DNA of 64,000 bases from Panorpa germanica (lineage: Eukaryota; Arthropoda; Insecta; Mecoptera; Panorpidae), in the NCBI GenBank assembly GCA_963678705.1, contig OY783205.1, positions 24,729,034-24,793,033 of the forward strand. Reading direction: 5' to 3'. Shown piece after piece: positions 34,392-46,318 of this stretch; within the stretch, counting starts at the first letter, position 1; every line of letters starts with the position of its first letter. Position numbers and translations under genes: made by a program. The notes beneath the pieces were generated by a model that made no database searches, was not told the origin of the DNA, and saw nothing but the letters and a program-made list of their open reading frames with translations.

Positions 34392-34933
34392 CAGTGGCGT
34401 AGCTAGGTAACCAAAGGTCCCGGTGCAAAAAGAAACTGGGGCCGTAATTAACTGTTTAGGTTTTATCAAGTCGTATATATATAAGAGTAATTCATAAAAT
34501 GTTTCACTCATGTAAATCAGATCTGTTCAATCACGATCATTGTTCGCAAGGCTCAGGAATACGGCCACCGGTTATTACTGCATACCTCATAACAATGGTC
34601 TATCTTCGATAAATCTAAATCTAAAGTGTTATTTTTATAAAATGAAATAAAAACTGTGATTTCTCATAAGCCTCAATGTTAAATTAAAAAAATTCAAAGT
34701 TCAATATATTTTTACTGGTTCTCTACAATTTAACGAGATCATAATCTTATTATAATTTACTAATGCGCCAAATTTTAGAAAATATTAAACGGTAACCCTC
34801 TGATCGACAGTACTACCTTAAAATTGTGTTTTTAGCTAGTACAATACGAGGTTCACTGGTTAGGGTAGGAGGGCCCCGGTGCCCAGCACCGACTGGCATA
34901 AATAGGCTAGGTTTGGACCTAGCTACGCCAGTG
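34392..34933 (+). mobile_element. hAT-type MITE with intact ends
   Basis: The termini CAGTGGCGTAGCTAGG and CCTAGCTACGCCAGTG are inverted repeats with one mismatch. An exact 8-bp duplication flanks them, as expected for hAT transposition. The 542-bp interior has no transposase. Its segment at 34484-34565 matches the right arm of the palindrome at 42799-43024. Confidence 0.9.
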
Positions 34934-34941
34934 CTCCCATG

Positions 34942-36655
34942 CTAATATTACGAGCTCTAATGATTTATTTATAGATTATGTTGAAAATGGTTGTTTTTAA
35001 CGATTTAAATCAAGGTCGTCTACTGGAATCTTAAAGCCTGGTAAAGAAAAGTTAACCATCTCACTTGTGAAGGTTCGATTAAATTAGCTAAATAATTATA
35101 ATTTAAATGTTTTCGATTTTTCCAAATAAAGAAATATTAAATTTATTCTGTAATCTTTAACCAACATCAATTTATGATGCACAACATTCTACGAAGAAAG
35201 AAAATGTCGAAGTATATTTCATGATGCTATAAAAAATATCAGTATCTAAATTTTATATTTCCCTTTGATTTTATATTTTTGTCACGAACTGAAATTGTTA
35301 GGAAAAACAACGTTTGGTTGTGTTTGCAGCTGCCTTCATGCTTTCATGGCTTCGTGTGACAATTGAGGATGTTCTTACAAGAAACGTGGTACGCTAGAGG
35401 TGGTGAACCTTTTTCTGTATAAGTGACAAATATGTAAAAAGAATATTGACGAAGTTGCTGATATTCTTGAAAATAACGGAAAACATATCTATACTATTTC
35501 TAATTTTAAAAAAAAAAACAATTAAAAACTTATTTTGAGTTTCTTTAATACATTTTTATGTAAAATAATGTACTTTCCTGTTGGACAACCAAACCTTAAC
35601 TAGAAGACTTAAGAGGAAGATACCGTTCGAACTACAATGACATTTATAAAAGTAGTGTAAAAACAAAAATATAAATAGTGTAAATTAAGGGAATGTCAAT
35701 GGACAATCCTTAATATTGTATATGTTCTTAGTTCATTTAGTTCTATTTCATTTACTTTCTCGTTCTCTTTGTTCCCCTTCTTTGGATTCTCTTTTCTTTT
35801 CTTTCCTCCTAGTACTCCCATAAAGTGTTTAGTCCACTCTTTCATTTTTATTTCCTAACTTGATTCCTACCGTATTATATTTCTTAATACATTTCAATTC
35901 TATATACATTTAAACTTAAAACTAAATCTCAATACGAGGATTATCTGGCGTTTCTCTTCAAGAAATGTCATCATCCTCTTCCATTATATATTATTTACTC
36001 TAGTCAAGCCGCAGTTATGTGCAACTGGAAACAATACTAACAACGCAACAGTTTAAACCAAGATTTATAATAAACCTAAATTAAAAAAGCCCTAAATAAT
36101 TTATCAAACATCATAAAATAAATTCACAGTAAATCGTGAAAGTGCGGGTTCTGACACGCGTACCTTAAGTTCGCCATCCCTGTGCTACATAGTACATGGT
36201 ACTTACTCCCTGTACTCCTATGTACATGGTATTTTAAGTAAAATTTCAAGAGATATTCAATAGTCTGCAAAATCACGTATCGGGAATATTTCAACCGAAC
36301 TTGAAATTCTCGCAACAATATCGAATATTCGATATTCGGAACATCGTCTTAGATACGAGTATTTGAGAGGGGTTTAAAACTAGAAATGCAACATGTAACA
36401 CCCGTGTATGATGGTTGTGTTTTTGTTTGAATTATATCCCACCATTTGTTATCGATGGCAATGTTACAACGTTTCGTATATGAATTATTTTTATGGTGCA
36501 TGTTGAAAATGGAAAAATGTTCAATTGTTCTCTATTTATGTCCATCTGTTATAAATGCAATGGAGCTGCTTTTAAGAACACTCCATTTATCTAAAATAAT
36601 TTCTCGCTAAATAGAGTTAAAGAAATGTTACGTAAATGGTACGTTATTTTACAGA
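34942..36655. other. AT-rich stretch, no gene seen
   Basis: Only short frames are present. A 64-codon minus-strand frame at 36124-36318 contains an internal CATGGTACTTACTCC-type repeat but no domain. Confidence 0.5.
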
Positions 36656-36679
36656 TTATATATATATATATATATATAA
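36656..36679. repeat. (TA)n microsatellite
   Basis: Pure TA run of about 24 bp. Confidence 0.9.
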
Positions 36680-36768
36680 TGTTGAATATAAAAATAACAG
36701 AAAATTAGCAACGACTCTTAAAGCTTAATTGTTAAAGTATTTATCGCGTTTATTGGTAAGTGGTTTGC

Positions 36769-36906
36769 GGATAGGGGTATACCCGTTGATATTGCACTCT
36801 CCGTGCCATCGGTGAGCAGTGTTCTTCCGTTCACCATGTACTACAATTCCCACCCGGACGGACACACTTCAGTGATCATTATAGTTTGATATGATCCTCC
36901 CCCAGC

Positions 36907-36907
<1 letters not shown>
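36769..36907 (+). repeat. Interspersed repeat H, copy 2
   Basis: It matches 9597-9729 in order and ends CCTCCCCCAGCT, directly followed by a long TA run. Confidence 0.6.

Positions 36908-36974
<67 letters not shown>
36908..36974. repeat. (TA)n microsatellite hosting a mariner insertion
   Basis: A TA run of about 65 bp between repeat H and the mariner element. Mariner inserts at TA, so the run offered many targets. Confidence 0.95.
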
Positions 36975-36977
<3 letters not shown>

Positions 36978-37565
36978 GAGGCGTGTTTTTTAAGTGAGTA
37001 CCGTTTTGGAATTAAAAAAAGACGTGCAAAGATATCGCAATAATTTTATTTTTACATGAAAGCCTGTACCTTAATCTACTTTCTACAGCCATTACAGTCT
37101 GATTCTTCATTGTATACGTTGTTTACTGAGTGTTTAAGATGCCTCCGACAATCGTGAGTCCCGCCGATAGTGAAGTACGGGCTGTTATACGATTTCTTAG
37201 TGCTAAAGGCGTAAAACCGATCGATATTCATCGTGAGATCTGTGAAGTTTACGGACAAAACATTATGAGTGATGGAATGGTAAGGAAATGGGTGAGAGCA
37301 TTTAAAGATGGCCGCAGCGTCTTCAAGACGATAACGAAGTCAAAACAGTTGTGATACAGTGGTTAACAAGTCAGGCGGCAAAATTTTATGAGGAGGGTAT
37401 TTAAAAACTGGTGCCTCGTTATGACAAGTGCCTCAATATTCACGGAAATTATGTAGAAAAGTAGATTAAGGTACAGGCTTTCATGTAAAAATAAAATTAT
37501 TGCGATATCTTTGCACGTCTTTTTTTAATTCCAAAACGGTACTTACTTAAAAAACACGCCTCGTA
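36975..37565 (+). mobile_element. Mariner element, internally deleted, with ~108-bp inverted repeats
   Basis: It starts TACGAGGCGTGTTTTTTAAG and ends with the reverse complement, including the TA target. The inverted repeats extend about 108 bp with one mismatch seen (GTGAGTACC against GTAAGTACC), and the right one overlaps the end of the transposase frame. Arms this alike indicate a young copy or one kept uniform by conversion. Confidence 0.9.
37139..37464 (+). pseudogene. Mariner transposase, N- and C-termini fused by a large deletion
   Basis: The frame starts MPPTIVSPADSEVRAVIRF and contains the paired helix-turn-helix region (GVKPIDIHREICEVYG, MSDGMVRKWVRAFKDG), then GRSVF. After a junction another frame reads TVVIQWLTSQAAKFYEEGI and LVPRYDKCLNIHGNYVEK, the normal C-terminus. 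The catalytic D,D34D core is absent. The first frame stays open for 72 codons (37139-37354), so a DNA-binding-only peptide is possible. An in-frame stop interrupts the C-terminal part. Confidence 0.85.
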
Positions 37566-38129
37566 TCAAACATGAGTATAAAGATATTTGCTAGGTTGAC
37601 ATTTAATATAAAACTTTAATAATCGCAAAAGTTTTTGAACTACGAAGATTTTCCTGCTTCACTTCCTCAAATAACTTTTCATATTTGTTGACATTATCAT
37701 TTTCCATCGCCTTTCAAATAACTTCATTGAACTTTCTTATGCTTTTAAATTTTCTGCAATTTAGGAAAGTATAAAAAAGCACTTTATTTTTAAAATAACT
37801 TCTTCTCTTTTTATTCTTTGTTATACATACACCTAGTTATGGTTAGTTTTAATTGCTATTCTCTAAACCCAAAATGTTAACTCGCGTATTATTTTGCGGA
37901 ATGTTTTTCTAAGCAACGTAACGTAGTAGTTAATAACTACATATATTTAAGGTGAAACTATACTTGACCATTTTAATTTAATGAGTTGGAACCGCAAAAA
38001 TATGTTTTGAAAATGAATATTGCTATATTTTTTATTGTGGTCAAAAAGTTGGTCTTGTAACGAATAAATTAAAAATATTTTATATTTTGTTAATAAAATA
38101 TTTCTTTTTAGTCAGTACATAATTAAACT
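37566..38129. other. AT-rich spacer, no gene seen
   Basis: Nothing recognisable lies between the two mariner remnants. Confidence 0.5.
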
Positions 38130-38650
38130 AGAAAATATATAAGTGTAACAATAGAGCAACGAATTGTTTTGAAATTTCACATGAAACTTGGAAAAACCGC
38201 TACTGAAACGTATAATTTATTAAAAGAAGTGTATGGCAATGAATGATTTTCGCGTGCATGTGTTTTAAGTGATTTACGCGTTTTCAAGATGCTCAGGTTG
38301 CCCTCCATGTCAAAAATCTGAACCGACCGTCGGTTAAGTATTTCTACGATTGTTAAAAGTGTAGGAATTGATAAAGAATCTATACATCAAATTTTACATA
38401 ACAATTTTAACACGAAAAAACACTTTAAATGTCTTATTCAACGGATCTTGCGCCGTGCGACTTCAATCTGTTTCTTAAGGTGAAATCTGCATTACAAGGA
38501 ACAAGATTTGAGTCCGTTGATACTGTGAAAAAGAAAGCAACTGTTTCTAACAATGGAAGATTCACATGAAGCGTCCTAGAGTTAGAGGAAGGGATACACC
38601 CTTAAAGGTGATAACAAGTAAATATTTATGAAATCAAAATAAAGTGTTTC
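38130..38650 (+). pseudogene. Second mariner transposase remnant, old and broken
   Basis: Translation gives VTIEQRIVLKFHMKLGKTAT, ETYNLLKEVYGNE, then SISTIVKSVGIDKESIHQIL (linker and helix-turn-helix region). Further on it reads YSTDLAPCDFNLFLKVKSAL and QGTRFESVDTVKKKAT, which match the normal YSPDLAPCD catalytic region. Several stops and frame changes and a missing central part show a decayed copy. It belongs to a different mariner type from 36975-37565. Confidence 0.8.
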
Positions 38651-39308
38651 AGCGTCAGTCTCGTTGTTTAATAGCCTCACATCTTATAAGTATATTGTAT
38701 ACATAATCATCATTTCTATCACTGCCTACTTCACACGTGTATAAACTTGTTATACTTTCATTTTGTTATTCTCTCCGAGGTTTATAACAAATTCTGTTTG
38801 AAATCTGAAAACAATTCTCCAACATTGTTTGTAAATAATATTTGCTTAGTATCGTTCTCGAAATGAAATGAGTATTTATATGTATACGTTAGTATATACA
38901 TATGTAGGTGCGGTGGTATAACGTTGGGGATGTTTTACAAGGGTAGGTGTATGTATCCCGTACGTAGCGCGCTTATCCAGATACAGTTGATCCAGACAAA
39001 CACTTAACAAAACATCTGTTTAATTATAAGACACAAGTTTGATTCCACCCTATGTGTTGGAAGGGATAGGGGAAGGGGAAGCGGGGGGTTAATTAATAAA
39101 ACGATAAACAGAAATGATGAGTCAATTTGTAAATAGTGAAATATGAGATCTAGTCTGCGATGTTAACAAAGGATTTGTTGCGTAGGTTGAGTTTATATTT
39201 GTGTATACGAGTATTGCGTATTTGTGTTTCATTTTTATATCTGTGTATATCTGATTTACAATGCTGCACCGAGGGACATGCGAGAGATGCGGTTGAATAG
39301 ACACCGTA
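38651..39308. other. No gene seen
   Basis: Moderately GC-richer sequence at 38900-39090 contains purine-rich GGGATAGGGGAAGGGGAAG but no frame or repeat match. Confidence 0.45.
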
Positions 39309-39775
39309 ATGAGTGTATAAAAATGAAGCATAATTTCGATAATGTTTTTTGTCTACACAGTTAATGTATAATTATTTCTATAATTACTACATGATAAAAT
39401 AACATTTGAAGAATACTTTGTGAAGTTTTCATAAATAAATATCAAGAAATGAGGCATTGACAGCGAATCTTCGCAGATGTCACAAAAAAAAGTGACATTG
39501 CGATGCCACTCATAACTCATGACAAGATTTTCTGAAATTGAAAAACCAAAATGATTTCATTAGTTGATAAGTTTCTGCAGAAAACGCTGTCGAGTTTTTC
39601 TTTATTTATCAATTTGTCAATTTTTTACAGCACCTAAAATTCAAAATATCGTTTTTTCATGAAAAAAATCAGAAACTTTGTTATTTTAAAATACTTTAAA
39701 ATTAAAAAATGAAAAAGAATTCGACAGCGTTACATCGGCATTTACGTAAAGAAAGAGTGTGCAAAAATTTATTTC
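39309..39775 (+). mobile_element. TTAA-flanked repeat family A, copy 3
   Basis: It carries the GCATAATTTCGATAATG, GAATACTTTGTGAAGTTTTC and CAGCGAATCTTCGCAG blocks. The G-rich terminus is not preserved and the far end stops after GTGTGCAAAAATT. Confidence 0.7.
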
Positions 39776-40723
39776 AGTATGATTTAAGTTAAACAATGCA
39801 ATTATTATAATGTGTATGTAAATTACTAAAATAAACTTTGATTTCAGAAGCAACACATAAGTTTGATTAAAAATTTACAATTCTTAAAAGTCTTATATTT
39901 ATATATTTGATATTTTTCGTTTTACTATCTCTTTACTAGTCACGGTACGATTTGTTCAACACTAGCGTTGCAAAATTCATTAATTAACAACCTCTGTATT
40001 ACACTATCTTCCTTGTGAACACCACTAATCTAGAATCAAAACAATTAGTTGATTACCCAGCTATTTTAAGGGTATATTTGTTAAAACCATTGTATATTAT
40101 ACACCCTCTATGTAATTTTATAGATTACTATATCAAGCAAAACTCGCATGTGTCTAGTTATATATTTTAATTAATACATAATTAAAACCCACAATATTAA
40201 TTAATAACTTCATCAGAATATATGAAATAATAACACCACAAATTATAATCTATGTACGAGTATAAAGCAAGACTGGCAAATTTCAAAATTATCTTCAATT
40301 TAATCGCGCGATATTGAATGGTTTTATAAACAAAACATATTTTTATTATTTCTTTTTCATATATGTAATTATTATTTCTATGAATTTAACTTGTAGTATA
40401 TAATTATGTATTACAAAGTAATAATTATTTCTAATGGATTAATTATCTCTAAAAAATTTGATGTTTTAATTATGATATTTCGTTTCTCACGCGATCTTGA
40501 GCCCTCTGTAAACGGGTGCTTCAATTCATATTTTGACAACTGCATCTCTTCTCTTAATATGCGCTCGCTTTAATATTTTAATTTATTTGGAGCAATTAAA
40601 CAATTCTTTCAATGAATTCAGTTCATCTCTAGTTTGATCTGCAGCTTGCACATCGCTCGTTTAGTTCATTAGTTAGATTTCTTCGATATTATGTCTTAGC
40701 GGAATTCGACAAGTTATTATTAT

Positions 40724-40990
40724 TTGAGTACATCAATTTTCGATAGTTATTAGCACTTAAAACAATATATACATTTATAAACATTTGTAATACACAATTT
40801 ATAGTTTATAAATACGAATATGGGTATTTAAAATAAATTAGATTTATTGATAAAGTCAATAAGGTTTTTAAGACTTTCTCTGCTTACAAATATCTGCTTC
40901 TAATCTTCAGGCTTATTACAATTTTGTCTGTGAATGTTGGTGGACTATTACATTCAATAATAATAATTAATTAGTCTCAATATTATAGAA
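40724..40990 (-). mobile_element. LINE 3' tail, same family as 10420 and 29236
   Basis: The minus strand has CCTTATTGACTTTATC followed by AGTGCTAATAACTATCGAAA and TTGATGTACTCAAATAATAA, matching the other tails. Only the last few coding bases and the 3' untranslated region remain. Confidence 0.6.
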
Positions 40991-41025
40991 GATGTTACAG
41001 TTAGAAGTGCATTTTAAAAGAACAC

Positions 41026-41700
41026 TTAAGGGGGGAGTATGGTCAAAACGATAAAAAAGCATATTATCGATAATGTTTTTTGACTACACAGTTAATATAT
41101 AATTATTTCTATAATTACTACATGATAAAATGACATTTGAAGAATACTTTGTGAAATTTTCATAAATAAATATCAAGAAATGAGCCACTGACAGCGAATC
41201 TCCGCAGACGTCACAAAAAAAAAGTAACATTGTGGTGCCACTCATAACTCATCACTGGATTTTCTGAAATCGAAAAAGCAAAATGATTTCTTAGTTTCTA
41301 CAGGTAACACTGTCGAGTTTTTCCATTTTTATTGATTTTTCAATATTTTACACGACTTTAAAGTCAAAATACCGATTTTTCATGAAAAAAATCAGAAACT
41401 TTTTTATTTTAAATTACGTTAGAATTAAGAAATAATAAAAACTCGACAGCGTTACTTCGGCATTTATGTAAAGAAAAAGTTGCAAAATTTTAAATGAATT
41501 GGTCCAGTAGATTTTGAGCAAGAGATGACACCGACTCTGAAAAGCATAAGTATGAGAAAACGCGTTTAAAAGTTTCAAAGTAACACGAAACCAGTCCAGA
41601 GAGGTGAAGACTTAAAACTCTATATCTCCGACAGTTCTACTCCAATCGATTTCAAATTTTCACACAATACACTTAATATGTTGTGCATTTATATAAACTA
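41026..41700 (+). mobile_element. TTAA-flanked repeat family A, copy 4
   Basis: It begins TTAAGGGGGGAGTATGGTC and continues through all family blocks to TCTCCGACAGTTCTACTCC. It is one of the fuller copies. Confidence 0.8.
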
Positions 41701-42798
41701 ATAAAAAAAATGAAAAAAACAATTAATGCAGGTTTCATTTCTTGAACTTTACGCATTACGTTGATTGTTAAACATTCCCCGTAGACACCCTGTTACACGA
41801 GTATCACATTCCAATTAACGCACATGAATAAATTGATATGTTCATTACCAAATTTCAATTTGGAAAACCGATTCTCGAGCACATAAAATGCAAACACATG
41901 GCTGGAAAACATTGCTGAAGCCGAGGCTTGTAAAGTTGTCCAGAACATCATGAACCATGGTCTGTAGACTAGCAGACTATAGTACAAAACAAGAGGATTG
42001 AGCGGTGGAATGGGAGTAGAGAAGAGTGGTGATGTGCACGCAGAGTAATTTAATAATTAAACCAATTTATATAATACTATTATAATTGTAGGGTAGCAGA
42101 TAAAAACAAGTCTGCTATTAAACTATACTTCGTGTTCCTAAATAAAGCAGTTACTGCTAGAAAGAGATAGATATAGTAGAGATTGACAGGGAGGGATTGT
42201 ACTCAATATATTGCTTAAGAATCATTCATTTTTGTAATAGAATAGAGATAAAACAGAATGGAATTAGAAACAGAACCAGTAATAATTACGATTTACTAAT
42301 TACAAATCATAGACCGTTTATAATATTATAACAATGTTATTTATTAATAAATATAGATACTGTATACAAGGCAACGCTAATTGTAACTCTATTGATTGTT
42401 ATATAATGAGTTTCGTGGAGGTGTCTTGGACCAAATGCAAAGATTATAAAGCGTACCCTTTGCAAGATGCCTTCTTAAACCAAACCTTCTAGTTCCTAGA
42501 AATACATAACCATATACCAGGCAGTCAAGGATTGTTTATATTAAGATAAGGTCAAAGCAAGTCCAGGACTGTATTGGGAGTGGAGCGAAATATCACTAAC
42601 AATAAGAAGGAGCTATTAAAATGGTTCGCAGTCGACACTAGTAAAATTTAGAATGATAAATATCACTGTTAAAAATGTTCTTAATGTTAACACAAATTTA
42701 ATAGACAAATACGCATTAAAATTAAGAACCGGTTATTTGTTAAAGAATTCTATGAAAATTAATATTCTGGGCTCTGAATTTATTTTACTAATACCTAA
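41701..42798. other. No gene seen
   Basis: Short frames only; nothing recognised. Confidence 0.5.
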
Positions 42799-43024
42799 GG
42801 CCGTATTCCTGAGTCTTGCGAATAATGATCGTGATCGAACAGATCTGATTTATATGAGTGAACCATTTTACGAATCACTTTTAAAAGAGTATTTCTGTAC
42901 TATTCCTGAATTGTATTAATAATTATTATTATAGTTCAGAAATACTCTTTTAAAAGTGATTCGTAAAATGTTTCACTCAACAATGGATCACGATCATTAT
43001 TCGCAAGACTCTGGAATACGGGCC
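42799..43024. repeat. Palindrome with ~95-bp arms
   Basis: The left arm 42799-42897 (GGCCGTATTCCTGAGTCTTG to AAAAGAGTATTTCTG) and right arm 42937-43024 are reverse complements with scattered mismatches. They enclose a 39-bp AT-rich loop. A transcript from either strand would fold into a long hairpin. The arm sequence also occurs once, unpaired, inside the hAT MITE (34484-34565), which suggests a rearranged relative of that MITE. Confidence 0.85.
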
Positions 43025-44990
43025 CTGGTTCTTAAATATGCTTTAGAACTGTTCTAAAATTTTTAAAGTGTATAATTGTGGTAAGTTCATGAGAAGAATA
43101 AAGAAAATCAATATAAAATGAATTTTTATTTATATTAATTATTTTGTAATGCGTTTTGTTAATTAAACATGTGTCTACACACATTCTGAACCTGTGAAGA
43201 TGATAAAAATTTTCGAATTGTGTTAGTGCAGAATTTGATGAAAATAATATAGTTGAAATAACGAGAGTTCGGCGGCGAATCATACTTAAAACAAGTTGTG
43301 GGGTATAAACTACCGATATAACTAAAAAGCACTGACTCAATTATTTTTCTATAATGTGTATAGAGACGATTAAGATAAAATTCATTATCGTACTATAGAT
43401 TTATACCGCTCTTATAACCTCTTTTAAGTATAAGTCACCGCCGAACTATCGTGATTTGGACTATATCACAGTTTTGTTGACTACAATATACTCTAAAATT
43501 ACCCTACAGCTTATGAAACGTGCCACATTTTCAAGCTTCCACTGTAATAACGTATTCTTTATACTTCTTAAAACAAAGATATATCATCGCCTAATACGTA
43601 CCTGTTAAATTGAGAACACACGCGCTCTCAGTATTTCATTAATGAGGATAATTACTAATTAGGCCTTTTCGTAATGCTGGAGGGGAGAGACAAAAGGAAG
43701 ACACCAGCCATTCCCGTCTAATGTCTTTATACAACACAATTCTCCAGCACTCCAGCACGAAACCAAGGAATAAATACAACACTAGATGTACAAGTATATT
43801 GCACACATATATAAAATGTTGCTTTTGTACAGAAGATGTCAAAATACTATTTCTCTGCTTTGGGGAGCAAGAAATTATAACTGCATAGTTCAGGGAGAAG
43901 CTTTCTTAAATGGTTGATGTTGAAACGATCTTAATAGAGGAGGGAAATGGGTATTAGAGGGAGTAGGGATTAATTTAAACTCCCTATTAGCTAAATCGTA
44001 TATGAGGCACTTGTAATACGGAAGATGTAGCCACGTGCAAATCAATAGAGGCCGTACGTAATTAAACGAACAGATGTTAAGCGCTTTTAGGCTTAACGTT
44101 GTTGCCGTGCTATTTAATCTCATATTTAGAAAAATATGTATATGTTGTAATGACATTCGGTTTGTGCAGATTCAGGGCTAAGGTTTGCAACCAGTCGCGT
44201 CGTGTGCGGAAGGCCTTAATCTCTATGCCGAATGAATTAAAACTGTGCGCTCTTCACAGCGTACATAGCTGCTCAATATAACTACTATGGAATATACAAT
44301 ACATTTCCTAGCGCGTGAGACAGAAGATACTCAGTGGAAACTATATGAAGAATCTGGCGTTGATCCAAGCACCACACGAGACTGAAGATTACCGGGGCTT
44401 AGTGAAGTAACATGACATGACCATTGACCATTTCGCCGCGGATAAAAGTCGTCGGGTTGATTTAATATATATAAAATAAAATGATTAATAAGAAAAGTTC
44501 GTTTCATTTGCACTGGATCTGTAGATCTGTAGAGTCTCATAAAATATTTTACGTTACTTTTACTTAAAAATGAATTTCCCATTTATTAGTTACAAAACAA
44601 ATAAAACATATTTTAAAAATTCCCGTTGGTGTTTCATTTATTCAAGAATCAAAACAGTCACCTCTTATTGATACACTCTTAAATTGTATATTCATTCACC
44701 TATACCTATACCTATACTATTTTACAACATTTTTATGAGTCATCTTTACTCAAATATATAAATTTTTTTCAACTTTTACATAAAAAAGTTTTAATTTTAA
44801 ATAATTTATGACCTTTTTCTTATAATGACCCATGAAATATGTTTAAAATAAAAAAAGTTTAGGCAAGATAATATATTACTCATAATTACATTAATTATTA
44901 AAATTAATTACAAAATTTAAACACAACCCTATTATATAAAATGTTATTAAAACGTTCACAGTATATTAAAGCGTTTTATATATTACCCCC

Positions 44991-45026
<36 letters not shown>

Positions 45027-46255
45027 CTTTTATGTGGGTGTTATGTTAAATATACATACATAGATTGAATAAGCTAAAGCCAATATATATTTTTTTTAAA
45101 TATAAGATATATGTTATATATATTAATAATTTTTTCTTTGTAAGGCACACTTTATTATAAAATTATTTACAAGTTAAATTAAAAGAAAACAGATCACTCT
45201 GGCCGTTGCTTTGGATCCATTTTTCCTTGCAACATCATTGGTCCAGAGATCCTGTTACGAGAGTGTAAACGAATTGTAGAATGTAGCAATGAATTGAATT
45301 GGGTTTGGGTTTGGGTTTGAGTAAGAGAGCGAGGGGAGGGGGACTTTCTTTATTCCCTTTCTTTTCTTTTTTTTGATACTGTAAATCTGTGAATTCTTTT
45401 GCAATGGGGACGTAATCTAAACGAGCTTTCTTTTACTCGTAAGATACTTCCGGTTTTGTAAAGCTACGTTTCAAATTACTTTATAGCTTTAGTACTTTAT
45501 TCTTAACTCATTTTTTGGATACTAATTATTTATATTAAGATTTCCCTATTATTTACCAAATGTGTGACGTCATATACGTATTTTTACATGAAATTAAAAC
45601 TTATCTTATAACTACCATTGCCATTGGTATTTGAATGGTTAGTCGTATTTTCAAAGAGGTTGCTTCGAAGAAAAGGTCGCCACTTGTTTTCTTAGTAGAT
45701 CCGTAGCTGCACCCTCCCCTCAGTTTCCCTTCAACATCATTTTTCATTCCTGTTAAAGTCAATGAGTCAATGAGTTCGATGCTAGCTGTGCAGACTATAT
45801 TATTTACATATTACACTATATGTTTAATTGCGTATAAATTTATGGAAGAGTAACTAATACATAAATTGTAAATGCACCTCATAAAGTCGTCGGAATTCAG
45901 AATCGCTAAAAGAACTTCTTTTATTCTCGTGTTTCAAAGAGAATAGATAGAGAACTGTTCCAACAGAGAAAAATGGGAATGCGATATATAAATTGTGATT
46001 ACTTTGAAAAAATATTTTACTTTAATTTAGCTAATTAAAGCACTTTATTGTTTCATGCAGCTTATTGTACTGTTGAATTCATTTCTAGCTCTCGTATACA
46101 GTTAAAAAAAAATCTATATCTGCACTGTGTTAAAAGATCTGACAATATAAAAAAATACGCTACTACCACTGCTAATAATAAAGAGAGAGGGAGTGGAGGG
46201 TTCACAGTGAGCAAAAGCGTTGATGTTTAACGCTGACTATTACTTCTTTGAGTTC

Positions 46256-46318
46256 GACCACTGGACAGGAGTTATATTTTCTGGGTTTGGTTGTTATCAA
46301 GTTAAATTGATTACGTAC
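46256..46318 (+). repeat. Short interspersed repeat G, copy 1
   Basis: It contains GAGTTATATTTTCTGGGTTT then GGTTGTTATCAAGTTAAATT, matching 52776-52832 at roughly four bases in five. The family is unknown. Confidence 0.45.

Noticed and set aside
42653-42919. 88-codon plus-strand frame
   Set aside because: About half of it is the left arm of the palindrome at 42799-43024, which is repeat-derived; no domain is visible.
45299-45318. GGGTTT triplet run as a telomeric repeat
   Set aside because: Only three units, and the typical insect telomere repeat is TTAGG; it is best seen as simple sequence.
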